From assembly GCA_017545365.1 (NCBI GenBank), contig JAFWOP010000020.1:1-64000 (forward strand): DNA of 64,000 nt, in the 5' to 3' direction. Position numbers and translations under genes: made by a program. The first letter of the stretch is position 1, and each line of letters opens with the position of its first letter. Below, piece after piece: positions 28,401-36,786 of the stretch. The notes below the pieces were generated by a model. It was given only the letters and a program-made list of their open reading frames with translations, did not search any database and was not told the DNA's origin. Origin of the DNA: Bacteroidales bacterium (lineage in GTDB: Bacteria > Bacteroidota > Bacteroidia > Bacteroidales > P3).

Positions 28401-31400
28401 CGGTGATGCGAACAACCTGCCCTTAGGCTATTCCCGCACCGTTCCGCTGCTGAGTACACACCTTACCCCGGGACGCCACACAATCATTGCCGTCGTCGGA
28501 GTCACGGGCGACACAGTGTCTACCAACGACACCCTAGTCCGCACCTTCAACGTCCGCTTCTGTGCTGGCGACTATCTCATCGGCTCCTGCCCCAATAGCG
28601 ACTATCCTACCCTCGCTGTCGCCCTCGACACCTTGCACAATGCCGGTGTCGCTGGTCCTGTGGTCTTCCAACTCTGCGAACAGACATTCAACGAGCAAAT
28701 CTTTATCAGCAGCGTCAATGGTACTAGTTTCGAAAACACCATCACCTTCAAGACCGTTCCGGGTGCTGCCGAGTTGGCTAAGGTGACATTCACCCCCACC
28801 AATGCCGCCAACCATGTGATGCAAATCACGGATGCCCAGTACATCACTTTCGACAGTATCTACTTCTACGCCAACTACACCAGCGGCTCCGGTAACAACA
28901 TCTTTGCCAACGTCGTCAAGGTTAACCAGTCTCAGTTCATCACTTTCCGCAACTGCACCCTGCGTTCCAAGAAGACCACTGCCTCCTCGACCAATGCCAA
29001 CTTGCTCCTTCTGGGTGATGAAAACAGATACATCACAGTCAACAACTGCTTGCTCGACAGCGGCTATTATGCTGTTCGCTCGTTGGGCAACAACACCAGT
29101 GACAATATAGCAATTACCAATAGCGACATTCTTAACTTCTGGTTCCAGGGTGTCTATCTCCGCAACACCGACTCGGTCAATGTGTCGGGCGACAGCATCG
29201 CTTCGGGTGTCACCGTGGCCGGCAAGCCCCTCACGGGTATCTATATTGCCAACTGCAACCACTTGAGCGTCCAGCGCAACTACATCAACCTGATTGACGA
29301 GCGTACCGGCGGCAAGCGTGGTATCGCCCTCTACAAGTGCCGTGGTACCAATATCGACCGTGTGACAGTCTATAATAATATGATTTCATTATATGGTACT
29401 GCCGTCGCCTCCCTCTCCTCGTCAGGCATTTGGATTGACTCTCTCTGCCGCCATGTCAGCGTCTACTACAACACCGCCAACCTCTATGCTGGCATCAACC
29501 AGGCTGCCACCCGCACCTTCAGCTGCCAGAACTCTTCCTACGTCCATGCGCTCAACAACATCTTCAAGAACGAGAGTAAGGGCTTTGCCTACTATGTGGC
29601 CATCGACACCTGTATGTCCAGCTCCAACTACAACGTCTACTGGACCAATGCCGACACCAATGTCAACACCGGCCTCATCAAGTTCGCCTACTGGGGTGTC
29701 AACTGCAACAACCTCGACTCATTGCGCTTGCTCAACCATCAGGATGTGAACTCCTTCCAGACCTACCCCTACTTTGTCGACAGTGTTCACAATCTTGCCA
29801 CACTCCTCTCTCAGTTCGCCGACAGGGCACAGTATAACCCCGACGTCATCACCGACGTGCGCGGCTGTATACGTCCTCAGATTCCTAAACCCACCATAGG
29901 CGCCTACGAGTTCAACTGCATCCGTGAAACCCACGATATTGCTATCGCCGAGATTGTCGAACCTCGTGTCCCGGCCATCACCACGGGTGCTAACGCCCAG
30001 GTGCTTAATATCGAGACCGACTCCATCATGGTGCGTGTCAAATTCTTTAACAACGGTACCGCTGCCGAGAACAACGTCACCTGGTACTGCTACTTGGCCG
30101 ATATCTCTCCTGAAGTCCGCTCCGTAACCCGTAATCTCGGACGTATAGCAGCCCAGGCTTTTGCCGAAGACTCGGTCCTGCTGGCTTCGCCCCTGGGTAT
30201 CGTCGATACCCAAAGAGTCGTTGTCGTGCTGAGTATGGGTAACACTTCCGTCGATGCCCGTCCGTGGGACAATGTCGACACCGCCGAAGTGTTCATCTAT
30301 CCCGCCTATGACCTGCAGGTTATCTCAGTGGCTGTTGACAGCATCTGCGATCCCAACCGCTGCCGCATGTTCAGTGTGCCGCTGCGCTACACCCTCAAGA
30401 ACGCAGGTAAGAAGGACTTCCCCGGCGACTACCCCTTCACCCTTGGCTATGACTACTACTGCCACCAGCCCTCCAACCAAAGCTTCCCCAACTTCCCCGG
30501 AAGCAGCAGCCTGGATGTCCAGACCTTCGCCGGCGTAGCATTGCCGGTAGGAACCCAGCGCGAAGTGACCGTGTCGCCAGCCTACCAGCCCAACCTATAC
30601 CCGACGGGTACTCTACTCGACATCACGGTCAAACTGAGGGCCTTCATCACGGCACAGTACGACATCAAACAGCACAACGACACCACCGGCTATATCAACA
30701 TCACCTCCAACCACACGCCCGATGTGCCCATTGCGCATGACACCATGGTCGACTACGGCACCTACGGCAATCTCTGGGCCACTCAGGGTGAGTCACGTGT
30801 CATCCGCTGGACCCGCGACACCACCGACGGCTCCTTCTTCTACAACGGCAACAACAACTACGGACGTTCCACCCACTGGAGCTCCACGCCGCAATATTTC
30901 CACGACTCCACCTACTACCTCTACTGCCTCAGCTCGCGCAACTGCACCAGCTACTACTCCAACATCAATGTCGGCATTAACAACCCGCTTGCCTACGATG
31001 TCTCCATCTCCGAGGTGCGTTCGCCCCGTGGCAGTGGTCGTGTCTATCTTGAGAAAGACACCGTCACCCTCCGCATCGTCAACTATGGCAGCCAGCCCAT
31101 CTCCAACATCCCCGTCGCCTTCACCTTCATGAATGCCAACGGGCGTATCACCTATCTCGAAGTACACGATACGGCTCGTGTCACCATCCCCGGACGCGTG
31201 GGCGACAATGTCTCCTACTACGACCACACCTTCGGCGGCTGTCTGGCCGACACAGCCATGCTGCTCATCAACCAGCCACTCTCCAACACCACCTTCACCC
31301 TCAACGCATGGGTCTATCATCCCGACGATATGCAGCGGGGCAACGACACCCTTCGCACAGTCCACACCTTCCGCTCCCTGGCTGAGACTATCTATGACTC

Positions 31401-34400
31401 CATCAACTCCATGGCTCCCACCTCGCCTGAGGGATTCGACATCACTCGCGTCTCCTTCAATGAGCTGGAGAACATCATGCCAGATATGATTGGATACACC
31501 AGCCTCAAACTTGGGTCGTACAACCCGCTCAATGCCGAAGTGCCCACCCTCTTTATACGTCGTGGAACCACTGACACCCTCACCGTCGTCGTGGCCAATA
31601 ACGAGAATGAGAACGACACCTCCACCGCGGCCAGCCTCATGGTAGTCATCGACTACAACCGCGATGGTGTCTACGACTTCAAGGGTGATGAGAATATCAC
31701 CAAATCGAGTATGGCCAAGGGTGTGAAGGTCAAGAGCCGTAAACCTTACAAGAAGGAACTCACCATTCCCGACTATGCACATTATGGCTACATGCGTATG
31801 CTGGTATGGGTTGATGGTGATGAGTCCCACTATGCCGAAGGTAACCATGCCGCTACCAGTCACGAGAACGGACAGATGCAACAATACCTCATCTATGTCC
31901 AAGAAGACTGTATGCTCGACTCCACCGATGCGGCTCTCACCCGTGTGGTCGACCCCCTGAACCATATCGTTACCGATACCGACCACCACATCTCCATCAT
32001 GTTGGCCAATAAGGGTTCCGAGCCCCTCACCCAGGCCACCATCGCACTCCGTATGCAAAACGTGAATACGGGCATGTATCATGATACCATCAACTGGACT
32101 GGCAGTTTGGCCCCCGGTTTCAGTGAGGTGGTCACTTTCGAAAACATCAACTTCGACGAAGGCACCACCGACGTCAGGTTTACTGTCCACGCACCAAATG
32201 ACACCATCCATGCCCAGAACAACACGCTCTGGTATCAGTACCATCGCTTCTTCTATGTGGTGCCCCGTGTGGTTGACAGCTTCGACTTACAGATTGACAA
32301 GTGGTATGCCCCTGTCGGTTACAACAACTTTACCCGCAACTACTTTGAGCGTGGCACACCGGCCAAGAGCCATATCTCTACCGCCCTCTCCCTGCCCAAC
32401 ACATGGGTTACCAGCACCACAGAGCAGGTGGTCTCCGGCACACATGGCAACCGTAGTGTGCTCTACTCCCCCATCCTCAACTGCCAGCAGATTCGAACCG
32501 ACACCATCCGCCTGCGCCTCTGTCTGGACATGGCCGCTGAAAGCTACATGAAGATGGAGTTCCTAGACTATGCCGGAATGTGGCAAACGCTCGATGACCT
32601 GAACGCCACATGGCGCGAAGGTGCTGATAACCCCAGCTGGTATACCGAAGAAAGTGGTTGGACCGGCTCCACCAATGGTGCCTATTTGGAATTGGAGATG
32701 CCCACTCAGCCTATCAGTGGCGATTTCGACCAGTTGGTCCAATTCCGCTTCGTCTACACCACCCCGGTGACGGCCAATCCGTCCAGCAACTTCGGCGACG
32801 GTGTTGCTATCGACAACCTAGTCATCGACCGTGCTCGTAGAAACGTCGATGTCGGCGTTCGCGAAATCACCTACCCCACCGATCCTCAATTCGGCCAGAC
32901 CATCTATCCTCGTGTACGTATCCACAACTACGGACTCGACTCCATCTCCAACTTCATGGTCTGCTATCGTCCCTTCGGCACTTACTTGGCACACGAGGCC
33001 ATCTGCACAGATACTATTCCGCCAGACGGCGACCTGGAATTCGAATTCCCAACTCCGTTCATCGTGACCAATGCCTTCCCCGACACCTTTGAAATCTGTG
33101 CCTTCACCAAGGTGCTCGCCGACTACTATAGCGACAACGACACCACCTGTTCCATGTTCGGACTGGTGCCTCTGGCCAACGACCTCTACCTCTACTCCAT
33201 CACCTCGCCGCTCAACAGCACTGTGGCTGGCGACAGCCTCAATATCACCCTCCGTCTGCGTAACTTCGGACAGAACGAGATTTCCGACTGCGATGTCTAC
33301 TACCTCTACAACGACAACGACACGGTGGTTGAGCATATCCACTTTGCCGACTACCTCGGCCACGACTTCCCCTCTACCGACTTCTTCAACTACACCTTCC
33401 GCCATCGCGAACGTGCCACCATGGGTACTATGAGGCTCATCACCTGGTGCTCCTACGACCAGGATGTCTATCCCTATAACGACACCCTTTCTAAGAACAT
33501 CAACGGTATGACTGCCATCACCGACGTGCAGGCCACAGCCGGATTTATAGACACGCGTTACTTTAATCACCGCATGGGTATAGTGCTCGACAATGTGGGC
33601 GCACGTGCCGTCAACAACTTCTTGGTCGGCTATTACTTCGACCGCGACACCACCACCCGCCGCGAAGAGATTTTCAGCCGGGCCACACCTCTTGCTGCAG
33701 GTGAACATGCCGTCTACATGTTCGACACCACCTACCACCGCGAGGCTCCTTGGGTATATCTTACTGTCTACTGCTCCATGCCAGGCGATACCAACCAAAT
33801 GAACGACACCTCCACCTACATCCAGCCCTATACAACCGACCTTGAAATGATGAGGCTCGAAGTGGAGGAGAACATGTCCGACTCCTGCCGTGTCCGTATG
33901 GTTATCCGCAATAATGGAAACATCACCTGGTATGTAGGTTTCCGTGTTGATAACCGCATCAATGATGTTTCAATCCCCCGTGCCTACAGTAACGAAGAGA
34001 TTTATATACAACCAGGCCAGATGCGTCATGTCATGTTGGAGCGTGCCGGCAGACCTATCAAGATTCCTAAGAACCGCAATAGGCAGTACGTCGGTATGGG
34101 TTCACTCAACCTGTCTACTGCTGATGACAATCCGTCTAATGACCAGACCACGCAGATTGTTGTGCTCAACTACTTCGAAGACATCCCCAATGTCTACGAG
34201 CCTGACTTCGTCCTTGAGCAGAACTACCCCAACCCCTACGATGGCACCACCCGCATCGAGTTCTCACTGCCCTATAACGGCAACACTCGCTTCTTCGTCA
34301 CCGACGTGGTCGGACGTGTGGTACACGAGGAGGTCAAGTACTACGGCAATGGTCGTCACGTCATCGCCTTCGACAAAGGCAGCCTGCCCGCCGGAGTCTA

Positions 34401-34458
34401 CTACTACGGACTCGAATTTGATGGCGAACGCCGGATGCACAAGATGATTATCAAGTAG
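22498..34458 (+). CDS. Giant T9SS-exported surface protein (CARDB-like, beta-helix and GEVED-like domains)
   Basis: 3,986 residues in one uninterrupted frame. The order seen is: signal peptide (1-21, ending SHAQ); a jelly-roll/MAM-like module (about 25-215); CARDB-like Ig modules, for example about 545-660 (DSVVVWLKNFGVSAMDSVRIWYRVD); a first parallel beta-helix (about 680-1090, rich in N/F/I ladders, closing with SLGAYE); more CARDB-like modules; a lamin-tail-like module (about 1300-1420, KITEVQVNRTAPG); a second beta-helix (about 2030-2475, closing with TIGAYE); about eight further CARDB-like modules; a GEVED-like segment near 2960-3140 (VVIDYNRDGVYDFKGDE, then YGYMRMLVWVDGD); and a second jelly-roll (about 3260-3440). 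The last ~85 residues (LEQNYPNPYDGTTRIEFSLP to AGVYYYGLEFDG.R..HKMIIK) are a type A T9SS sorting domain. It is therefore expected to cross the outer membrane by T9SS and be fixed to or released from the surface. An adhesive or structural role is inference. Its stop overlaps the TilS start. Confidence 0.9.
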   Translation: MKKRFLLFGLIFAMMALSSHAQIYEMYSQDFETDTGLNYTVSSTACAPQTSLHSGGARAMKMLHTNNTQLVLTLDTIDFSTPLNLNFYKLEFSHIAWVRPLMCVSRQEVCMIEAKRPDQSTWIRLNASHYDLSEGGDISFGSLSSFSIESYQEWLMGGSAPNNTMWMHERFNLDQFFYTAGDPENRKLIIRFILSARNGAAGIDAWYLDDIKVSASSQQMVTPSINMISFPDHLNYPSSRGAKVAADVTTSVIQGINDDSVYVVYRVGNNPTEFRAPMVRQGTTSRYVGRIPFYGYDTLMHYHVVAKDGTVNFNTVNYPRASDAWVTYRCVRGKTHSATPPGNQTNVLEFPFPPYADGRSEFVYDSATMAELGYGPGYITDLRFILATSNVTQVRPRVQFRMANYFTNDYIHTSSDMAFTAVAMQIPFDTALVFPQAAPNSIFEVHLQDTFFYSGSDLVVQVFYDGTTNPAARLAKHIPALSNKMSIYTTVGDAASSFHPFTSDIDQFSTGVTANTRPWVTFIATKNLPLIYDCGISAMAYPSYDTPCNAGNDSVVVWLKNFGVSAMDSVRIWYRVDNQPPVFFDWTGNLNGGDSVRVLLNSSQPFTVGYHTIRAWVDDTIRVGSLRFRDHEPYNDTVFTPFSSCEGPYSGTRIVGTGSSAHFSSLENCLYVLSRCGIDGPLTIKLPAGVYDVTKFPFIPGTSETNYVTFEPATATAQVTFRRSRNGVNVIVPALVDLTEARSIHFNNITFSNGRYVDNRCSVLAQLGSGSSNCQFINCNFVDSNAIVFAAQSLINTGDADSLLVTNCYFYGGTIGVDITGAAPDVRSVGNTVQFSDFVNQVNTAVRMVNQSTATIDSIFANDVLTNSSYIILAQYCYDGTRITRNRVYSSKGTCCIGVSDMHGTATNYCIVANNMLVSVDDGSSNMLTTPLNIIKGSYIKTVFNSVRMNAPTRVNVAAATLGGDVISNCYFQNNVIATFDTSNYAFSFIPGDNTATLHVDHNCYYSVSGVLNKLSGTNYNNLNTWRLAVPVDVGSVTGNPNYTNSSIARVDLRSFNALLRNVGTPVPEVTIDLFGSPRSVTAPSLGAYEVVPLSIDFRPYEFVTPLEDYCGAPASIPVEVAIYNTGNGTYTYSSSSPITVYYSIDNGPVQSFQVTRNVGPNDTIHFLSTRTMSLPSGTGNTDRTYNIRWWVKCSLDPDDLNDTMVWTVLSRYAAPAPSVINQNVPYNTVATITPTGGINLWPVNYYTSGNGRQQRSGISWYHNIDDTARFFYGPTLVTTPLYADTTFYISQKRNLPLVKITEVQVNRTAPGATYPMPSWMNTQTAFAIELTNCGDYPANLEGDSIIIVQPTAAAKIWVLPNVTIEPGANLVLQFRNVTTGSDSTRTIYAPSSAVVSPAYTAHFGVIYRDGHGIADAVAFNNVITTSSTQPINWNNQGVPASVWQGNAIDLAKNGNATNTPTAGARRISWPTNAANASPTATASLWQVSTDSLRMHLGETETNLIRYYDNGCEGFRAAVNLHVTGIPNTDLFVDEPVVDTGCNLTASEDVSVVIHNYGINPVSSVVVKYSVDGGATIVCADTISGGLGVRASVNHTFSVPLNMLVSHDTVFHIKAWVDGVSSDINHSNDTNEGSFPAYYTPLPPAISSNQTVNYGERLTMTVPGLSPMVHTIWYDINMNPLDTTPSTYITPYIYRRDTMFVNTIALKDVATTHVGTLASVMNNNYPSPYNPKTRYVKEQYLYTAQQIRDAGHGAGEISSLSFYLEALGTNVSTFTFSDYTIKMGTTTAANFANTTFLTGLTQVYNRTNLTLTANDIGWVKHELDNRFTWDGTSNIVIEITRALNTTGITAGANTRYTAQANTVITKQNNTTDQSSQTTGTRGNNRPDITFGFMEAVGCQSAPVAIHIDVTNVPDYDATINWPGSLDTTVIASCDTTNLNVVLSNHGLNDISNYTLRYKIDNNSWQQVSGDANNLPLGYSRTVPLLSTHLTPGRHTIIAVVGVTGDTVSTNDTLVRTFNVRFCAGDYLIGSCPNSDYPTLAVALDTLHNAGVAGPVVFQLCEQTFNEQIFISSVNGTSFENTITFKTVPGAAELAKVTFTPTNAANHVMQITDAQYITFDSIYFYANYTSGSGNNIFANVVKVNQSQFITFRNCTLRSKKTTASSTNANLLLLGDENRYITVNNCLLDSGYYAVRSLGNNTSDNIAITNSDILNFWFQGVYLRNTDSVNVSGDSIASGVTVAGKPLTGIYIANCNHLSVQRNYINLIDERTGGKRGIALYKCRGTNIDRVTVYNNMISLYGTAVASLSSSGIWIDSLCRHVSVYYNTANLYAGINQAATRTFSCQNSSYVHALNNIFKNESKGFAYYVAIDTCMSSSNYNVYWTNADTNVNTGLIKFAYWGVNCNNLDSLRLLNHQDVNSFQTYPYFVDSVHNLATLLSQFADRAQYNPDVITDVRGCIRPQIPKPTIGAYEFNCIRETHDIAIAEIVEPRVPAITTGANAQVLNIETDSIMVRVKFFNNGTAAENNVTWYCYLADISPEVRSVTRNLGRIAAQAFAEDSVLLASPLGIVDTQRVVVVLSMGNTSVDARPWDNVDTAEVFIYPAYDLQVISVAVDSICDPNRCRMFSVPLRYTLKNAGKKDFPGDYPFTLGYDYYCHQPSNQSFPNFPGSSSLDVQTFAGVALPVGTQREVTVSPAYQPNLYPTGTLLDITVKLRAFITAQYDIKQHNDTTGYINITSNHTPDVPIAHDTMVDYGTYGNLWATQGESRVIRWTRDTTDGSFFYNGNNNYGRSTHWSSTPQYFHDSTYYLYCLSSRNCTSYYSNINVGINNPLAYDVSISEVRSPRGSGRVYLEKDTVTLRIVNYGSQPISNIPVAFTFMNANGRITYLEVHDTARVTIPGRVGDNVSYYDHTFGGCLADTAMLLINQPLSNTTFTLNAWVYHPDDMQRGNDTLRTVHTFRSLAETIYDSINSMAPTSPEGFDITRVSFNELENIMPDMIGYTSLKLGSYNPLNAEVPTLFIRRGTTDTLTVVVANNENENDTSTAASLMVVIDYNRDGVYDFKGDENITKSSMAKGVKVKSRKPYKKELTIPDYAHYGYMRMLVWVDGDESHYAEGNHAATSHENGQMQQYLIYVQEDCMLDSTDAALTRVVDPLNHIVTDTDHHISIMLANKGSEPLTQATIALRMQNVNTGMYHDTINWTGSLAPGFSEVVTFENINFDEGTTDVRFTVHAPNDTIHAQNNTLWYQYHRFFYVVPRVVDSFDLQIDKWYAPVGYNNFTRNYFERGTPAKSHISTALSLPNTWVTSTTEQVVSGTHGNRSVLYSPILNCQQIRTDTIRLRLCLDMAAESYMKMEFLDYAGMWQTLDDLNATWREGADNPSWYTEESGWTGSTNGAYLELEMPTQPISGDFDQLVQFRFVYTTPVTANPSSNFGDGVAIDNLVIDRARRNVDVGVREITYPTDPQFGQTIYPRVRIHNYGLDSISNFMVCYRPFGTYLAHEAICTDTIPPDGDLEFEFPTPFIVTNAFPDTFEICAFTKVLADYYSDNDTTCSMFGLVPLANDLYLYSITSPLNSTVAGDSLNITLRLRNFGQNEISDCDVYYLYNDNDTVVEHIHFADYLGHDFPSTDFFNYTFRHRERATMGTMRLITWCSYDQDVYPYNDTLSKNINGMTAITDVQATAGFIDTRYFNHRMGIVLDNVGARAVNNFLVGYYFDRDTTTRREEIFSRATPLAAGEHAVYMFDTTYHREAPWVYLTVYCSMPGDTNQMNDTSTYIQPYTTDLEMMRLEVEENMSDSCRVRMVIRNNGNITWYVGFRVDNRINDVSIPRAYSNEEIYIQPGQMRHVMLERAGRPIKIPKNRNRQYVGMGSLNLSTADDNPSNDQTTQIVVLNYFEDIPNVYEPDFVLEQNYPNPYDGTTRIEFSLPYNGNTRFFVTDVVGRVVHEEVKYYGNGRHVIAFDKGSLPAGVYYYGLEFDGERRMHKMIIK

Positions 34459-35789
34459 TGCTACACTCCTTTATAGCTCACGTTCAGCAGCAGCACCTCT
34501 TCCCCACGGGGCAGCAGGTGCTGCTTGCTGTTAGTGGCGGCATCGACTCGGTCGTGCTGGCCCATCTGATGCACAGTGCTGCTTACCCGTTCGCCATTGC
34601 CCATTGCAACTTCCACCTACGGCTGGGCGACTGCGACCGCGACGAGCAGTTTGTCCGTCACCTGGCAGCCACCTACGGGGTCTCCATCCATGTGGCGCAG
34701 TTCCAGACCCTCGACCATGCAGCCCGCCATCACCTCTGTGTGGAAGATGCGGCCCGCCAGCTTCGCTATGACTTTTTCCAACAGCTCTGCCAGCAGTACA
34801 ATTACGCCGCCATCCTCACCGCCCACCACCGCGACGATGCCGCCGAAACATTCTTCCTCAACCTGCTTCGCGGCACCGGCCTTACGGGCCTCCACGGCAT
34901 CCTGCCGGTGAACGGCCTCGTGGTGCGCCCCCTGCTCCCCTTTGGCCGTGACGATATAGAAGCCTATGCCCGCCAACATCACCTGCAACATGTCGAAGAT
35001 GTCACCAACGCCTCCCTCGACTACCGGCGCAATCAGGTGCGCCACCAGCTCATGCCCCTCCTGCAGCAACTACAGCCTGCCGCCGACCACACCATACAAC
35101 AAACCATCCTCAACCTTCAGTCCACCGAGTCGCTCTACCAAGCCCTTCTCCAACCCCTTGTCGATAGCCTTGTGGCCGCCCTGCCCGGTGGCGGTGTGCA
35201 GGTGCTACTTCCGGGTAACCCGGCTGCCGACCCGCAGCTGTCGGCAGTCGCTACTCCGCAGCTCCGCCAACAACTCTACTACGAGCTGCTGAAACCCTAC
35301 GGCTTCCATGCCGACACCGTGTCCCGCATCCTTGATGCCAGCCAGCCGGGCCGCACCTTCCACTCGCGCACCCATACTGCCTATCTCCGCCACAACGCGC
35401 TACTCGTTACACCCGCCATGAAGCCTGACTCCGATGAACTGCCCCCCATCGTCTGCCAAATCGCACCCTACGACCCCTCATCTGGTTTCGACCCCAAGTA
35501 TCTGCCCCCCGATACCGCCGTCTTCGATGCCGATACGCTCACCCTCCCCGTCCGTCTGCGCCACTGGCAACAGGGCGACCGTTTCCAACCGCTCGGCATG
35601 GCACACGGAACGCAGCTCTTGAGCGACTATTTTACCGACCACAAGCTCACCCCGACAGAAAAACGCCAGCAACTGCTCCTTGTCGATGCCAACGACGTTA
35701 TCCTCTGGCTCGTAGGCCGCCGCACCGACCATCCCCACCGTATCACCCCCAACACCCGTCAACTCCTCACCGTCAAGGTAGGCCGCTAA
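34458..35789 (+). CDS. tilS: tRNA(Ile)-lysidine synthase
   Basis: 443 residues starting at a GTG that shares its G with the TAG stop of the giant gene (TAGTG). The PP-loop ATP-pyrophosphatase motif SGGIDS is at 26-31. Other landmarks are CNFHLRL, the TAHHRDDAAETFFLNLLRGTGLTGL block (about 114-138), NASLDYRRNQVRHQLMP, and the C-terminal TilS domain (LRHWQQGDRFQPLGM, KLTPTEKRQ, ILWLVGRRTDHPHRI). It modifies C34 of the minor tRNA-Ile so that it reads AUA codons, an essential step. Start by coupling to an 11,961-base gene is odd for an essential enzyme; an internal promoter within the giant gene is likely but not visible. Confidence 0.95.
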   Translation: MLHSFIAHVQQQHLFPTGQQVLLAVSGGIDSVVLAHLMHSAAYPFAIAHCNFHLRLGDCDRDEQFVRHLAATYGVSIHVAQFQTLDHAARHHLCVEDAARQLRYDFFQQLCQQYNYAAILTAHHRDDAAETFFLNLLRGTGLTGLHGILPVNGLVVRPLLPFGRDDIEAYARQHHLQHVEDVTNASLDYRRNQVRHQLMPLLQQLQPAADHTIQQTILNLQSTESLYQALLQPLVDSLVAALPGGGVQVLLPGNPAADPQLSAVATPQLRQQLYYELLKPYGFHADTVSRILDASQPGRTFHSRTHTAYLRHNALLVTPAMKPDSDELPPIVCQIAPYDPSSGFDPKYLPPDTAVFDADTLTLPVRLRHWQQGDRFQPLGMAHGTQLLSDYFTDHKLTPTEKRQQLLLVDANDVILWLVGRRTDHPHRITPNTRQLLTVKVGR

Positions 35790-36126
35790 CCCCAGCTACC
35801 CGCCAATGTCCCCTCTTTATTCATTTTTCAATTCCTAGTATTCACATTTTCCTTTCGAGTTCATTCCTGCCGCCCAAACAGAATTGCAACTAAACCGAAG
35901 CAGAAGGGGAATAAACTAGAGTGTAATATTCGGTTTGGGTGCGAACCTGGTGTTAGTGGACCTTTGTTTCAAGGATTATTGGCTGGCAATTTTTTTTGTG
36001 ATGCGAAGTAGCGAACAAAGCGACGGGAACGAATGAGCCGCCGCATATTTTATTAACGATAGTGTTAAATAATGGTAAATAGTGATGTTTTTCTTTGCGA
36101 AAAACCTTTATGTGGAGAAAAAAGTG
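35790..36126. other. AT-rich spacer downstream of tilS, no gene seen
   Basis: No coding frame or RNA family is recognised. The stretch near 35990-36110 is AT-rich. It leads into the -7 element at 36127. Confidence 0.4.
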
Positions 36127-36462
36127 TATATTTGCATCATGAAAAAGTAATGGATTAACTCTAGTAGACTAAAGACTATTAAGCATTTGAGCTGCGTTTA
36201 GAGACAATCTGCTGACCGAAAAAGCCGCAAATATCGTAGTTCTTAGTCGTCCGAGGGTGCCATTGAGAGAGATGGGCAAGTAGGAGTAGGGCTATATTAT
36301 GGATAGAGGAAGAGTGCTTGGGATATAGAAGGCAGTTAGGTCTTAATAGATGAGTTAGGCGTAGGAAAGAGGCAGGCGATTTGTTAAGAAACATTTTTTT
36401 GTTTGATTTTATTATAGATCTGCATTGGCGGGTGGCCGTTCGGCCGCCCGCTTGCAGTTTTT
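36127..36462 (+). ncRNA. Candidate small non-coding RNA (promoter to intrinsic terminator)
   Basis: TATATTTG at 36127-36134 matches the -7 promoter box; no good -33 box is seen. A strong intrinsic terminator ends at 36462. The ~325 nt between them carry stops in all plus frames near the start, including a three-residue frame (ATGAAAAAGTAA) at 36139-36150, and an unusual purine-rich middle (about 36250-36380). It does not look like RNase P, tmRNA or SRP RNA to me. It could also be a decayed gene. The boundaries are inferred only from the two signals. Confidence 0.4.
36420..36462 (+). terminator. Strong intrinsic terminator
   Basis: CGGGTGGCC (36429-36437) pairs with GGCCGCCCG (36442-36450) across a GTTC loop, with one G-U pair. 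An outer stem CTGCA/TGCAG (36420-36424 with 36453-36457) adds stability, and five T follow at 36458-36462. It is over 600 nt past the tilS stop, so it more likely ends a separate transcript. Confidence 0.75.
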
Positions 36463-36692
36463 ATGGTTGCATGGGTCCGGATTGATGCCTGTTGCTTTGT
36501 GTCGGTATGGGTGTGACGGTCCGACAGGGCTTCAGCTCTTGTCGGGGGGTACGATAGGGTATGCCTCCTGCCAGCGTGATGGGAGTGCAAAGACACCATT
36601 CTGCGGCCCCTTGTCGGTGTCCTTCGGAATGGTGTGGAGTCGGAATTTCGTGTGTGTCCGATAATTTTTTTTCGTGATTCAAAAAAAAGTCG
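36463..36692. other. Non-coding stretch with several inverted repeats
   Basis: Two inverted repeats are clear: CCGACA/TGTCGG around 36518-36545, and a perfect ACACCATTC/GAATGGTGT pair at 36593-36601 and 36627-36635. The minus-strand frame that spans it (36384-36716) is Arg/His/Thr-rich and looks non-biological. It could be a second structured RNA or a decayed element. Confidence 0.35.
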
Positions 36693-36700
36693 TATCTTTG
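36693..36700 (+). promoter_or_regulatory. -7 promoter element for tRNA-Gln (and possibly lysS)
   Basis: TATCTTTG lies 86 nt before the tRNA-Gln gene, which is followed in the same direction by lysS 110 nt later. A shared transcript for the tRNA and the lysyl-tRNA synthetase is possible. Confidence 0.5.
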
Positions 36701-36786
36701 CAATCTCAAAACACATGAGATAAGAGGTTTTTGGTTTGTGTAAAATGTTGAGTAATTGTGTTTTGGATTTAAGTGGTTGGTATGTT

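Noticed and set aside
30793..32244. 483-residue minus-strand frame inside the giant gene
   Set aside because: Same explanation: a shadow of the plus-strand coding with repetitive composition and no family match.
32818..33798. 326-residue minus-strand frame inside the giant gene
   Set aside because: Antisense shadow. The wording is Val/Gly/Asp-rich without secondary-structure logic.
36384..36716. 110-residue minus-strand frame in the gene-free stretch
   Set aside because: Composition is dominated by Arg, His, Thr and Ser with no fold pattern, and it covers a terminator hairpin and inverted repeats better explained as RNA structure.
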